From positions 496,001 through 560,000 of the forward strand of contig NZ_WWEO01000045.1 in assembly GCF_009928685.1 (NCBI RefSeq): a stretch of DNA of 64,000 bases. The letters run 5' to 3'. The notes under the pieces are model-generated. The model worked only from the letters and a program-made list of their open reading frames with translations. It was not told where the DNA came from and made no database searches. The DNA comes from Mucilaginibacter agri (GTDB taxonomy: Bacteria > Bacteroidota > Bacteroidia > Sphingobacteriales > Sphingobacteriaceae). The translations under genes were made by a program, and so were the position numbers. Of this stretch, positions 35,576 through 48,200 are shown piece by piece (within the stretch, counting starts at the first letter, position 1; the number at the start of each line of letters is the position of its first letter).

Positions 35576-35992
35576 ATGAAGAAACTAATTACCCTTTCCG
35601 TTGCCCTGTGCTTAACCGTCACGTCATTTGCACACGATCTTTTTACTGCAGTACAAACCAACGATATGGCAGCAGTAAATTACCTTTTAAATAAAGGCAC
35701 AGACCTTAACGCCAAGAACGAAAATGGCGAAACCGCCCTGATGATTGCTATCCAAAATGGCAACGACCGTATTGCTTGTTTCCTGGTTGAGAGAGATGTC
35801 AATCTTAATGCGCAGAGCAAAGCAGGTCTGTCTCCGTTAATGTATGCGGTTCAAAAGCAAGATGTTCAAATGGTTAGCATTTTGCTGAATCATGATGCTA
35901 AGCTTAAATTAAAAGATGCAGCTCACAAAACTGCTTTAGACTATGCCGTGGAGCAAAACAATGCAGAGATTATTGCGCTTTTAAAAAGCTAA
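35576..35992 (+). CDS. Exported ankyrin-repeat protein
   Basis: This 138-residue protein starts at ATG 35576; an in-frame GTG 39 nt upstream would only lengthen the signal peptide. A Sec signal peptide (1-19, ending SFAHD) is followed by about four ankyrin repeats, with consensus pieces DLNAKNENGETALMIAIQNG, NAQSKAGLSPLMYAVQKQD and KLKDAAHKTALDYAVEQNN, so the protein is almost entirely ankyrin. It is likely periplasmic and mediates protein contacts; the partner is unknown. A strong terminator follows. Confidence 0.85.
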   Translation: MKKLITLSVALCLTVTSFAHDLFTAVQTNDMAAVNYLLNKGTDLNAKNENGETALMIAIQNGNDRIACFLVERDVNLNAQSKAGLSPLMYAVQKQDVQMVSILLNHDAKLKLKDAAHKTALDYAVEQNNAEIIALLKS

Positions 35993-36013
35993 TCATATTC
36001 AAAAAAAGATATT

Positions 36014-36048
36014 AAAAGCCATACAGCTACTCCTGTATGGCTTTTTTT
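36014..36048 (+). terminator. Terminator of the ankyrin gene
   Basis: A 13-bp perfect stem (36014-36026 with 36033-36045), with core AGCCATACAG/CTGTATGGCT and a 6-nt loop, is followed by a T-run to 36048. Confidence 0.9.
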
Positions 36049-36050
36049 GT

Positions 36051-36263
36051 TTATGCCTTAAAAACAAACAACAACAGCATATTTACTATACTTAGCGAAA
36101 AGTTCGCTACCGCTAACATCAATTTATCAATACGCTCTGTGCCCGACAGGCGATAATACCTTGCAAAACGGTATTTTATCAAATGCCATATTCCATACGC
36201 ACATAAAAGAATTGAAAGTATAATCTGTAAAGGCCCAATGGCACTAAAAATTTGAACATCCAT
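36051..36263 (-). CDS. Small two-helix membrane protein
   Basis: The 70-residue protein has two hydrophobic helices (about 10-28 and 50-68) with a basic loop RFARYYRLSGTER. I recognise no family. It starts 10 nt after the OmpA-family gene's stop in the same direction, so it may be its last co-transcribed gene. The coding call rests on context, start codon and a sensible membrane topology. Confidence 0.55.
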   Translation of the reverse strand: MDVQIFSAIGPLQIILSILLCAYGIWHLIKYRFARYYRLSGTERIDKLMLAVANFSLSIVNMLLLFVFKA

Positions 36264-36273
36264 ATATCACTTA

Positions 36274-38241
36274 TCAATCTGTTTTTAACACAGTAAATTC
36301 TGTTCTGCGGTTTAACTGCCTGCCATCAGGATTATCTTTACCATCGGGCATTGAGTTTGGTGCTATTGGTTTTGTTTTACCATATCCCTTAGCGAAAATT
36401 CTTGCTTCATCTATTCCTTTTGAAACAATATAATCAACACATGATTGCGCCCTGTCCTGAGATAGTTTTTGGTTGTAAGCATCGCTACCTATCGAATCGG
36501 TATGCGAGCTGAGCTCAATCTTGAATTTAGGATTATCTCTGAGTATGATCACCAATCCATCTAATTCCGTTTCCGATTCGGGCCTCAAAGTAGATTTACC
36601 AAAATCATATAAAATGTTATTGATAACAATTGGCTTGTTCACCACAAAAGCTTGTAAGCAGATGTCCGGGCTAAATAAAGTATCTGCCGACATTTTGCCC
36701 TGCATAGTTAACGGCAATACTTTCGCGAAATAACCATCTTTTTCAAACTTAAGCATATATGGCCTTTTGGTGGTAATTTTAAACCAGTACTTACCAGTGG
36801 CGTCAAGTGTTACCTGTTTTAAAGTGTCTTTACTAAGTGAATCAATAAGAGATACACTTGCTCCTCCAAGAGGTTTGTGGGTATTACAGTCGACCAAAAA
36901 ACCTGCGGCGAAATAGCGTTGATCCTGCACCTCAAAAAGTTCAAGGCAGCAATCAGATTCACGGTCTGAGCTTACGTAGAATTTGTTTTCGTTATTAGGA
37001 TCTGGCGAGTAATACAAATCGTCTTTAGCCGAATTCATCGGATACCCCATATTGCGCGGAGTGTTCCAGCGGCCTGGTTCGCCATTACTTTCAAAAAAGT
37101 CGAAACCACCCAAACCAATAAAGCCTTTAGAGCTGTATATCAAACGCTTCATACCCTCGTCATAATAGGGCGCCTGCTCATCCATTGATGTATTAATAGT
37201 AGGCCCCATATTGATGGAACTGGTAGGGTTACCATTACTATCGAGATTTGCTAACCACAGATCGTACCCGCCCTGGCCACCGGGTTTATTAGATACGAAG
37301 AACATTGTTTTTCCGTCTTTACAAACAAATGGCTGTATCGCGTTAAATCCATCAGCGTTAACATTAGCATTAAGCTTTTGAGGCGAAGTCCACCCACCGT
37401 TCTCCGTCCAATCGCTTTTATAAATAGCGTGTACTATTTTGGTTCCGGTTTTATACCAACGGGTTAAATACAGGCGGTTACCGTTGGGGCTTAGTGATGG
37501 TGTGCCATATTCGGTCTCTTTATCGCTACCGGCATCCCTAAAATTAATTATCTCGGGTTTAACCATTTCTGCAGTAGTATGGTAGATTCTGTTTAGATGC
37601 TTTTTATCGCTCTTTAAAAATCTCGATGAAGTGAAATAGAAATTATTGTCGCGGCGTACTACTGCGTAATTAGATCCGTCGGAATTCCATTGTCCTTTAA
37701 GCTTATTTACGGCTAGTAATATTGGATACTGATACTGCTCTTTTGCAAAACGGCAATTTTCAATCTCTTTGGTGGCCATCTCCGCCAGTTTGATATCGCC
37801 ATGATAGTTTTTCTGAAACAATTCGAACTGCTGAATCGCCTCATCAAAGTGCTGATCGGCCCTTAAACAGATTCCATACCAAAGCCTTACCAATGGATAT
37901 TTCGATTCGGCATTCTCATTCACTACCTGATAGTACCACGGTTCGGCCTCGAGATAATTCTCATACAAACGGTACGAATCGGCAAGCTGGTACCTGATAT
38001 AGTTAAGGTCTTCAGCCTTTCCCTTAGGCTCTTTCGAACTATTATCGGGTTGAAACGGGACTTTAGTTTCGGGAGTTATTTTTAAACCTTCGGCGGCTTT
38101 CCTATAATAATATGCTGCTTCGTAATAATCTTTATTATGGAATGCCTTATCGGCCATTGCTTTGAAATTGACCGGATTATATTGAGCAAACGCTGTGCTT
38201 GCTATGAATAGAATAACAATAAATAAGAGTGATTTTTTCAT
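36274..38241 (-). CDS. OmpA-family protein with TPR, PD40 and peptidase-regulatory domains
   Basis: The 655-residue protein has a signal peptide (1-19), TPR-like helices (about 25-160), PD40/WD40-like blades (about 180-430, for example TPSLSPNGNRLYLTRW and QAPYYDEGMKRLIYSSKG), a carboxypeptidase-regulatory-like domain (about 445-520) and a C-terminal OmpA peptidoglycan-binding domain (about 540-655, with SHTDSIGSDAYNQKLS and RAQSCVDYI). The same order is known for the T9SS envelope protein PorE and its relatives. It is the third gene of a T9SS-type unit: adhesin, PorP/SprF, OmpA, with a 6-nt gap to PorP. It probably anchors the outer-membrane PorP-like protein to the cell wall (inference). 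Confidence 0.88.
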   Translation of the reverse strand: MKKSLLFIVILFIASTAFAQYNPVNFKAMADKAFHNKDYYEAAYYYRKAAEGLKITPETKVPFQPDNSSKEPKGKAEDLNYIRYQLADSYRLYENYLEAEPWYYQVVNENAESKYPLVRLWYGICLRADQHFDEAIQQFELFQKNYHGDIKLAEMATKEIENCRFAKEQYQYPILLAVNKLKGQWNSDGSNYAVVRRDNNFYFTSSRFLKSDKKHLNRIYHTTAEMVKPEIINFRDAGSDKETEYGTPSLSPNGNRLYLTRWYKTGTKIVHAIYKSDWTENGGWTSPQKLNANVNADGFNAIQPFVCKDGKTMFFVSNKPGGQGGYDLWLANLDSNGNPTSSINMGPTINTSMDEQAPYYDEGMKRLIYSSKGFIGLGGFDFFESNGEPGRWNTPRNMGYPMNSAKDDLYYSPDPNNENKFYVSSDRESDCCLELFEVQDQRYFAAGFLVDCNTHKPLGGASVSLIDSLSKDTLKQVTLDATGKYWFKITTKRPYMLKFEKDGYFAKVLPLTMQGKMSADTLFSPDICLQAFVVNKPIVINNILYDFGKSTLRPESETELDGLVIILRDNPKFKIELSSHTDSIGSDAYNQKLSQDRAQSCVDYIVSKGIDEARIFAKGYGKTKPIAPNSMPDGKDNPDGRQLNRRTEFTVLKTD

Positions 38242-38247
38242 GGTAGG

Positions 38248-39243
38248 TTAAAGTCTTGGACAAACAGGTTCTGGTTGAGTCATGCGTTTTTTGAATACGT
38301 AGCTGATTGAAAGCTCTATCCCCCCCTGGCCGTTAGTAGCTCGGTTTAGGTTCGATGTGTTAAAATCATAGCTTGCGCCAATGATCATATTATTCACATG
38401 ATAACCCACGTCGGCTACGGCTGCATCATTAATACGGAATAAAGCACCAAATATTAACCCCTTATCTTCCTGAAACTTAACTTCCGAATAAGCACCAAAA
38501 GCTTTGATATTTGTATTTTGTTGTTTGATATAAAGTGCATGCGGCACTACATCGAAATAGTCCGATGCCTTAATGCGTACGCCGCCATGTACAGCATACC
38601 GGATAGGTATTTTGCTGCTACCATCGCCCGATAATCCATCTTTCGGCCTATTTAGGTGACCTGCACTAAACCCGGCAAACGGATTTAACGTTGCTGATGG
38701 ATCGCCGTCGTAATAAAATATACCGGCGTTAGCGTCGAATATAGTACTGCTGGTGCTTGCCAGGTTTTCGAAACTTGGTAAGTTGGGATCGAAACCAAAA
38801 ACCGGGTTATATTGGCTGCCAAATTGAAGTTTATTCATATCGAAAGCACGATTTATTACGCCCGCCTGTAAACCGAAGTGCAGTTTTTGATTTCCATCGT
38901 CAGATAGCGTAATGCCATATCCCAACGATCCGTAGGCGCTGAAGTAATTATAACTCGCCCCTCCTGCCGATTGATTAAGTATGTTAACTCCCAGACTCAG
39001 TTTCTCGGTGGTTCTGAAATCAGCAGAAACTGCGGCAGTATTGTAGGCATTATTAATTGTGGCCCACTGATTTTTATAGTTTGCAGCAACCCTTGCTTCG
39101 CCATTTATAACACCGGTAAGTGCTGGGTTAAGCCATAGTGGATATGCATAATATTGTGAAAAATGCGGATCTACTTGCGCTGAGGTTTTAATTACTGCCC
39201 CTATTTGGAGCAGTAATGCTATTATGATTAGTTTGGTTCTCAT
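38248..39243 (-). CDS. PorP/SprF-family type IX secretion membrane protein
   Basis: This 331-residue outer-membrane protein has a signal peptide (1-22) and the PorP/SprF beginning 'DPHFSQYYAYPLWLNPALTG', followed by a beta-barrel of the FadL/PorP type. PorP/SprF proteins hold the type B C-terminal domain of a specific partner adhesin at the cell surface. Here the partner gene is directly upstream and overlaps it by one base (TAATG), the usual arrangement in Bacteroidota. The last strand ends before a short tail MTQPEPVCPRL. Confidence 0.93.
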   Translation of the reverse strand: MRTKLIIIALLLQIGAVIKTSAQVDPHFSQYYAYPLWLNPALTGVINGEARVAANYKNQWATINNAYNTAAVSADFRTTEKLSLGVNILNQSAGGASYNYFSAYGSLGYGITLSDDGNQKLHFGLQAGVINRAFDMNKLQFGSQYNPVFGFDPNLPSFENLASTSSTIFDANAGIFYYDGDPSATLNPFAGFSAGHLNRPKDGLSGDGSSKIPIRYAVHGGVRIKASDYFDVVPHALYIKQQNTNIKAFGAYSEVKFQEDKGLIFGALFRINDAAVADVGYHVNNMIIGASYDFNTSNLNRATNGQGGIELSISYVFKKRMTQPEPVCPRL

Positions 39244-42200
39244 TATCGTATCAGGTTAATTGTACCTTTTTTCTTAATTGTCTGTCCGTCGTCCATAGTG
39301 GCTTCCAGATAGTAAACGTATACGCCTACCGGCTGAGGTTTACCTTTGTAAGAGCCGTCCCATCCACTGCCCTGAGTGTTAGAATGGTACTGCATTTCAC
39401 CCCATTGATCATACACCCAGAAGTCAATTTTCTTAATAGAGTTGCTGAACACATTCAATACATCGTTCTTACCATCTCCGTTAGGGGTAAATGCATTAGG
39501 TACAAATACATCGTCGCCCAAAGGATTACTGGTTATGGCTGTTAATGCGCTTGAGACAGCATTCAGCGAACATGGTGATGGCCCAACGGCTTTCACAACA
39601 ATGGATATACTCTTGTTAGGCAATAAGTTGGCTATGGTGTGGGTAAGCCCATTAATACCCGAACTTGGTGTTATAAACGTAAGCCCGTTGTCTAAGCTAA
39701 TCAGATAGCTTGTTGCACCAGTTGTACCAGTCCACTGGAAAGTGATACTTGTAGCAGTAACCGTTGCAGTAACCGTAGGCGCTACTGGCGCAGCGTACAC
39801 CGTAATCGTGGCTGGCGATCTGGTAGTACTGCTGCATCCGCCAGCATTAGTTGCCTGAGCGTAGTACGTTATATTGGCGCTGATCGACGGCGTAGTAAAG
39901 CTCGCGCCTGTTGATAATGCCGTGCCGCCCGTTGCGCTTGAGTACCAGGTAATAACCGCATTCGGATCGCTGCTTGTTGCGGTTAAGGTAGTAGTGCTGC
40001 CTGGACAAACAACTTTGTTACCCGCAATTACCGGTGTGCCTGGTGCACCCGAAACAGTTACCGTTGCAGGAGTGCGAGTTGCGGAACTACAACCACCGGC
40101 GTTAACTGCCTCTACATAGAAGGTTGTATTAGCTGATAGTACAGGTGTGGTAAAATCTGTGCCCGTGTAAACCGGCGCGCCGCCTGTTGCGGCAGTATAC
40201 CAGTTATAAGTCGAGCCGCCCATAGGGTTTGAAACACTTAGAGTTACCTGGCTGCTTGTACATGCTGATACAGCACCATTCACAACCATCGGAGCCGCCG
40301 GTATTGGATTTACCGTCACCTGTACGCTGCCAACTGAAGGACTTGTACAAGACCCGCTGGTAGCATCGACGTAATACGTAGCATTAGCTGTTATTGGCCC
40401 AGTGGTAAAGCTTGCACCAGTGCCTAGTAAATTGGTCTTAGAAGGAGAATCATACCAGTTGTAAACTGTTCCCGCCTGAGGCGAAGATACGGTTAGCGTA
40501 GCACCGCTGCCTGCACATGCTGCTACAGTAGCAGCACTTGGAACTGGTGTTGCCGGTTGAGTGCCTACGTTTACATTTACCGCTAACCTTGTAGATGGGC
40601 TGCAGCTTTGTGAGTTTACGGCTTCAACATAATAGGTGGTGTTACTTGTTAAAGCGCCTGTTGTATACACAGGCCCCGTAAATACAGCAGTGCCGCCCGT
40701 TGCTGCAGCATACCAATTGTAAGTTGTGCTAGCATCAGGATTTGTAATGTGAATAATTGCCGCACTGTTTTGGCAGATTGTCAAATCGGCGGCATTTACC
40801 TGTGGTTGAGGCGCAGTTGTATTGTTAATAGTAACTTGCACCGAACCACGGTTAGCCGATATGCATCCACCGTTATTACTAACCGCCTCTACATAAAACG
40901 TGGTGTTGGCTGTTAATGGATCAGTAGTGTATGTTGGTCCTGTAAATACAGCAGTGCCACCTGTTGCAGTAGTATACCAGTTAAAGGTAACGTTTGAAGT
41001 AGTACTTGTAGCAACTAGTATAGCGCTGCTTCCTAAACATACTGATGGGTTAGTAGCGCCACCTTGCGCTGTTACTACAGGGGCAACCGGTGCCGGATTA
41101 ACATTAATATCAACCTGTGTACGCGTGCCTGATGTACAACCTGTTGCATTCACAGCTTCTGCATAATAAGTAACACTCGTTGTAAGTGCAGCTGTGTTAA
41201 AGCTAATACCGGTGCTCACCGGGCTGCCACCTGTAGCTGCAGCATACCAATTATAAACGAAACCAGATTGCGGATTTGAAATAGAGAGTACCACCGATGC
41301 TCCTGAACAACTTTGTACGGTAGAGCCATTGGCTACTACCGGCGCCCCTGGTGTTGGCGACACAATTACCTGTGCGGTAGCGGGGTTAGCACTGTTGCAT
41401 CCATTGCTGTTAACCGCACGGACATAATAAGTAGTATTATTACTAATAGGTCCGGTAGTAAAGGTTGCACCGGTTGCTACCTGATGCGTAAGCGCAACAT
41501 CATCAAACCACTGGTAGGTGATACCTCCTTGCGGAGAGTTTACAGCTAAAGGAGCTGTTGCACCTGCGCAAATTGTTGGATTAGCTGATACCAATGTTGG
41601 ATCGGCAGGTAAACTGTTTACGGTCACAGCCGCGGTTGTACGCAATGACGGGTTACAACTTGATGGATTAACGGCTTCTACATAGAATGTAGTATTAGCT
41701 GTTAATGGATTAGTGGTGTAAGCGATACCTGTAAATACCGGACTTCCCCCTGTTGCAGCTGTATACCAATTGTAGGTTGTCGATGCATCGGGATTAAGGA
41801 TATGAATAGTTGTTGTACTATTCTGACAAGCAGTCAAATCAGCTGCATTTACTTGCGGCGCTGTTGCTGTTGTTGTACTAATAGTAACCTGCACCGGTGT
41901 GCGAGTAGTTGAAGCACAGCTTCCGGTATTAGTAACGGCTTCTACATAGTATGTGGTATTGGCTGTTAAAGGATCTGTGGTATAAGTTGGACCTGTAAAC
42001 ACAGGGGTACCACCAGTTGCAACTGTATACCAGTTGAAGCTAACATTTACTGTAGTACTTGTGGCAACCAATACAGCAGTAGTGCCCGAGCAAACTGATG
42101 GCGTTGTAGAGCCGCCCTGAGCGGTTACTGTTGGCGCAACCGGTAGTGGCGTTACGGTAATATCAACCTGGGCGCGGGTGTTAGAAGCGCAACCTGTAGC

Positions 42201-45200
42201 GTTTACGGCCTCCGCATAATAGGTGGCATTAGTGGATAACATGCCGGTTGTAAAACTTGGCCCGGTTGCCACTACAGTTCCACCTGTAGCAGTTGTATAC
42301 CAATTATAAGTTATACCAACTTGGGGATTCGAAATATTCAGCGTTACCTGCGAACCGGCACAACTTTGCGCAGTACTACCATTTGCTATTACCGGCACAC
42401 CAGGGGCAGGCGAAATAGTTACCTGCGCTGTAGCCGCGTTTGCACTGATACAGCCATTAGCATTAAAAGCACGAACATAAAAAGTTGTATTGGTGTTAAT
42501 AGCCCCCGTTGTAAACGTTGCACCTAGAGCTACCTGATGAGTAAATGCTGCATCGTCATACCAATGATAGATGACGCCAACTTGAGGCGAGTTAACTGCC
42601 AGCGTTGCGGTTGCACCTAAACATACGGGTACACTTGCCGCAGCCAGTGTTGGATCAGCAGGTAAACTGTTTACTGTTACCGCTGCTGTTGTACGTGCTG
42701 ATGGATTACAACTTGCTGGATTTGCGGCTTCTACATAAAATGTGGTATTAGCTGTTAATTGGCCAGTAGTATACGCCGTGCCGGTAAACACTGGGCTACC
42801 ACCTGTTGCGGTTGTGTACCAGTTGTATGTTGTTGATGCATCCGGATTGACAATATGGATAGTTGTTGTGCTGTTTTGACAAGCTGTCAGATCAGCTGAA
42901 TTTACTTGTGGAGCGGTTGCTGTTGTTGTGCTAATGGTAACCTGTACCGATGTACGAGTGGTTGAAGCGCAGCTTCCGGTATTGGTAACTGCTTCTACAT
43001 AGTAAGTAGTATTGGCTGTTAATGGATCAGTGGTATAGGTTGGACCTGTGAATATTGGTGTGCCTCCCGTTGCTGCTGTATACCAGTTGAAGCTAACATT
43101 TGGTGTAACACTCGTAGCAACTAAAACAGCATTTGCTCCAGAGCAAACGGACGGTGTGGTTGAACCACCCTGTGCCGTTACTGTAGGTGCTGTTGGTAAG
43201 GGAGTTACGGTAATGTCTACCTCTGTACGGGTAGCCGAAGGACAACCTGTTGAATTTGCTGCTTCTACATAGTAAACCGCATTTGCAGAAAGCATGCCGG
43301 TTGTAAAGCTTACGCCTGTATTCACCGGGCTACCACCTGCGGCGGCAGTATACCAGTTATAAGTTAAACCAGTCTGCGGATTCGAGATATTTAAAGTAAC
43401 CTGCGAACCGGCACAGCTTTGTACGGTTGTACCTTCTGCAACTAATGGCGCAGCTGGCGCTTGTTGTATAGTTATTTGCGCTGTTACGGCATTTGCGCTG
43501 GTGCAACCTGTAGCGTTTGATGCACGTACGTAATACGTAGCGTTAGCTGTCACGTTGTTTACTACAAATGTTGCGCCTGCAAAAACCAGATGAGTTAGCG
43601 TTGGCTCATCAAACCATTGATACGTAATACCAGGTTGTGGTGAACTCACTGCTAAGGTTGCGTTGCCGTTTAAACAAACTGGCACGTTTGCCGCCGCCAA
43701 TGTTGGATCTGCTGGTAAACCATTAACCGTTACCGGCACAGCAGTACGCGTTGATGGGTTACAGTTGCCCGCCTGTGCGGCCTCTACATAATAAGTAGCG
43801 TTGACAGTTAAGGCCGGAGTATGGAATTCTGTACCGGTAAATAATAGTGTACCATTAGTTGCAGCATCGTACCAACGATATACCATGTTAGTCTGCGGAT
43901 TAAGAATATTCAATACAGCCGAGGAACCGACGCATACACTATTGCCACCCGCCGGTATTACCACTTGTGGAGGTGTTGGCGCTGGTATTACGGTAATGTC
44001 TGTTTGTGTACGGGTTGCGCTGGTGCAAGTACCGTTGCTCGCCTCTACATAATATGTGGCGTTAGCCGTAACGTTATTCAGAGTAAGCGTTGTGCCAGTG
44101 AATACAGGTGTACCACCAGTTGCTACGGTGTAAAAGTTATATTGTAACCCTGCAATAGGGTTAACAACGCTGACGCTCGCACTTCCACCTGCACAAACTG
44201 AAGTAGTGGTAGCGCTTAATGTTGGGGCAGCAATTTGACCGTTGGTGGTAACGTTAACCGCAGTACGGCCACCATTGTTGGTACAGCCAGATGTACTTAC
44301 AGCCTCAACATAATAGGTAGTATTTGCGGTAATAGTCGGGGTTGTAAATGATGTCCCTGTGCCGGCAATAGTGCCACCTGTTGCTGTAGTGTACCAGTTG
44401 TAAGTTACGTTTGCTTCTGGGCTGAGAACAGCCAGGGTTGCAGTACTGCCGGTACACACACTTACGTTGTTGGATACTACACCAGGTGCTGATGGACGAG
44501 GATTAACTGTAATAACACCCGCAGTTCTTGCAGGGCTGGTACATGTGCCATTAGCTAATTCGGCATAATAGGTTACCGATGCAATTGGTGATACCGTATA
44601 AACCGGGCCTGTAAATACTAGCGTTCCGCCGGTTGCTGCATCATACCAGTTTACAGTGTTGGTCCCCGCGTTGGTAACTGTTAAAGTAACCTGATCACCA
44701 GAACAAGCAGGTGAGCCTGTTACGCTCACAACAGCGTTAACCGGCGACGGTGTAACGTTTATAGTTGCTGCCACTCTGTTAGGGTTAGGGCAGCTATTAG
44801 CAGATCTTACACTTTGAACATAGTAAGTTGTAGTTGCTGCCACGTTGGTTGCAGTGTATGTGTTACCTGTGTGCACTAGCGTGCCTCCTGTTGAGGCATC
44901 ATACCATTGATAGGTAACTCCCGCGCGTGCATTGCTTACAGTGAACGTAGCGTCGGCCCCAGAACAAATGTTTTGGGTCGAAACAGCCAATTGTGGTTTT
45001 TCAACCTGCTTACTGGCATATAATATGTCGACAGAGTTATTTACACCAAGCAGGGCGCTATTCAAAGTAACTACCACCCTATCAAAGGCAGCTTGTGGCG
45101 CAAAGCGAATTAAGGCTGATGTACCATTGGCTAAAACCTGTACTTTAATCAGGTTATTATCGAGGAAAATAGCATCACCATTATTGGTAGCACCATTAAA

Positions 45201-48200
45201 TGAAGCGATGCTGATCCGGTTCAATAATCCCGCTGAAATGATGGCGGCAGGGAAATTCAAAGCTACAGTAACCGAATCGCCTACAGTTCCGCTTTCACCA
45301 AATATTAGGGTTTGAGCAACATACGAACCAGCCACACCCGCCAGTATATGCATGTGGCTAAAATTGGTTAAATTGTTATCTACTGCATTGTTAGGGTTAT
45401 CGATACCGCAACCTGCACATAACGCGCCTCCGTTTACATCGTTTGTTTGCGATGATGCAAAATCGCAACTTGTTGAAAATACCGGCACTACCGTAATGGT
45501 GGCCGCTGTACGTGTGGTACTTGGGCAACCACCTGTTGGGCTAATGCTTTCTGCATAATATGTTGTGGTTGAAGTTAAGGCCGGAGTTGTAAATGTTGCA
45601 CCTGTAGCTATCGGCGTTCCGCCTGTAGCTGCAGTATACCAGTTAAAGGTTGCACCGCTTGTTGTAGATGAAGCAGTAAGCGTTGCTGTTTGTCCGGATT
45701 GAACCTGGGCGTTCGCAGGGTTAATAACCACAGTCGGCGCAGCCGGTAATGGGGTTGCTGTTACATCAACTTCCACTCTATTCGGGCTAACACAGGTTCC
45801 GGCTGACGCTTCAACGTAATAAGCCGTGTTTGCTGTTACTGCCGGCGTAGTGTACTGCGCACCAGTAAACACCGGAGTTCCACCGGTTGCTACAGTATAC
45901 CAATTAAAGATTACACCAGCTTGTGGCGAAGTCGCAGTAAGCACTGCCGGTGAACCTGCACATACCGGAACTGTTGTTTGAGCAACAACCGGATTTGCTA
46001 TTGCATTGTTTACGGTAGCAGTAACTTGCGTACGAGGCGCTGTGCTTGGGCAAGATCCCGTTGTGCTAACGGCTTCTGCATAATAAGAAGTTGTGGTGGT
46101 CAATGCCGGTGAGGTAAATGAATTACCGGTACCGACTAAGTTACCAGCGGTTGGCGCATCGTACCAGTTAACAGTTACACCGGTAACCGCCTGCGCATTA
46201 AATGTAGCCGTACTGCCTGCGCAGATAGTTACATTATTGGTAGCAACAACAGGCGCAACAGGCACAGGATTAACCGTCACCGTTGTTGGAGTACGTACAG
46301 CTTGCACGCAACCATCTGCAGTTCGGGTAGCTTCAGCGTAATAAGTTGTAGTAGCAGTTAGCACCGGGGTGGTAAATGTTGGGCCGGTTGCTACCAGGTT
46401 ACCTCCAGTTGCTGCGGTATACCATTTGATGGTAGCATTATTGCTGGCGGTTGCGGTAATTGTGCCTTGCGATCCGGCGCAAATGGCAGGGCTCGCAGCT
46501 GATATAACAGGGGCGGCAACCTCTTGCGTTGCGTCATAAATATTCAGTGAGCTTAGTACACCCACTGCCGAGTTATTTCTTATTTCAACTCTGTCGAAAT
46601 CTGCGGTGGCAGCAAACGCCACGCGGAAGCGGTTTGTGCCATTTAGTAATGTGATGTGTAATAGTCCGCCGTTTACGTTAAATCTGTCATTGTTATAAGT
46701 TGTGCCGTTATAAGTAGCGATACTGATGTTCGACAGTAAGCCTACGCTGGCTAACGAACCTGGAACACCTAATTCTACGATTACGCTGTCAGCAGCGTGA
46801 CCGGTAGCAGCAAACCGAAGCGTTTGTCCAACGTAAGCTCCTACCAAGCCTGCTAGTACATTTAATTGAGAGAAAGTGTTGCGGTCATTGTCAACTGAAC
46901 CACCCGGATTATTTACCGTACAATTTACGCAAACCAGTCCGTTTACATCGGTGGTTTGACTTATGGCAGCATCGCAGGCAACCGGGCTTACGCCGGTTTG
47001 ATTTACAACCACATTACCAACCCCTCTTGTAGCAGACACTGCACCTGTAGCCGGAACGGTTGCTTCGGCATAAAATGTAGTATTAGAAAATTCTGCAGGA
47101 GTAGTAAAAGTGGCGCCGGTAAATATTGATGTGCCACCTGTTGGTGTAGTAAACCAATTGAACACAGCACCAGGCGTTGTAGATGAAGCTGTAAACGCAG
47201 TGGTTTCGCCAGGGTTTATAGTTTGTGTTGGTGGGGTTACGGTAATATCCGGTATTACTATTGGAGTAACTGTTACAGTTACCGGGGTACGTGTTGTAGA
47301 CGTACAAGTACCAGAAGTGCTCTCTGCATAATAAGTAGTATTAGCTGTTAAAGGCGGAGTTGTAAAATTATTACCAGTTGCTAATGAAGTACCACCGGTT
47401 GCTGCAGCATACCAGGTAATAGTGGCGTTAGTCGGGGCTGTTCCTACTAATGTCGCTGTCTGCCCGCTGATAATAGTTACGTTGTTGGCCGCTACGGCAG
47501 GCGCAGCCGGCACATCGTTAACCAAAATAGTTACCGGGAAGCGTACTGGGCTTGTACAACCATTCCGCGAATATTCGACATAATATGTGGTATTAGCGTT
47601 GAGTGCAGGTGTGGTAAAAGATGCACCCGTGTGCACAATAGTCCCACCGGTTGGCGCATCATACCAGGTAAATGTCCCGCTCGAGGGTGAAGTTATATTA
47701 AGCGTGGCCGAACTGCCCTTACATATTTCGGGGCTGAGCGGATTTATAACAGGGCGTTGAAATATTTGTTGTGCATAATAAATTTGCAATGTGCTTATCA
47801 GGCCCGCTACTCCAGAGTTTAATCTCACGGTTACCCTGTCATAAGCGGCTGTGGCCGGTATAGTTACTATATAACGACCCGTGCCACCGCCAAGTAACCG
47901 CACTTTAATTAGAGAATTATCTAGTGCATAAGTGGCTACCTGCGTTGTTCCGTTATAAACAATCACTTGTACAGAACCTGCAACAGCTGCGGTTAACAAG
48001 TTTGCGTTTGATTGTAAACCCAATTTTATGGTATCGCCAGCCAACCCTGGTTGTTGAAAAACCAACTGCTGACCTGCATATCCTCCTACTAAACCAGCTA
48101 AAACACTAACTGTTGAAGCCGTGGTGGTATCAGCATCGGCAGATAACGCTGCGTTAGTGATGTTACAACCTATACATAAACCATTTATATCCTGCGTTTG

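Noticed and set aside
40546..43704. Possible CRISPR or satellite array
   Set aside because: Period is 1053 bp in frame inside a coding sequence with diverged copies, not short repeats with unique spacers.
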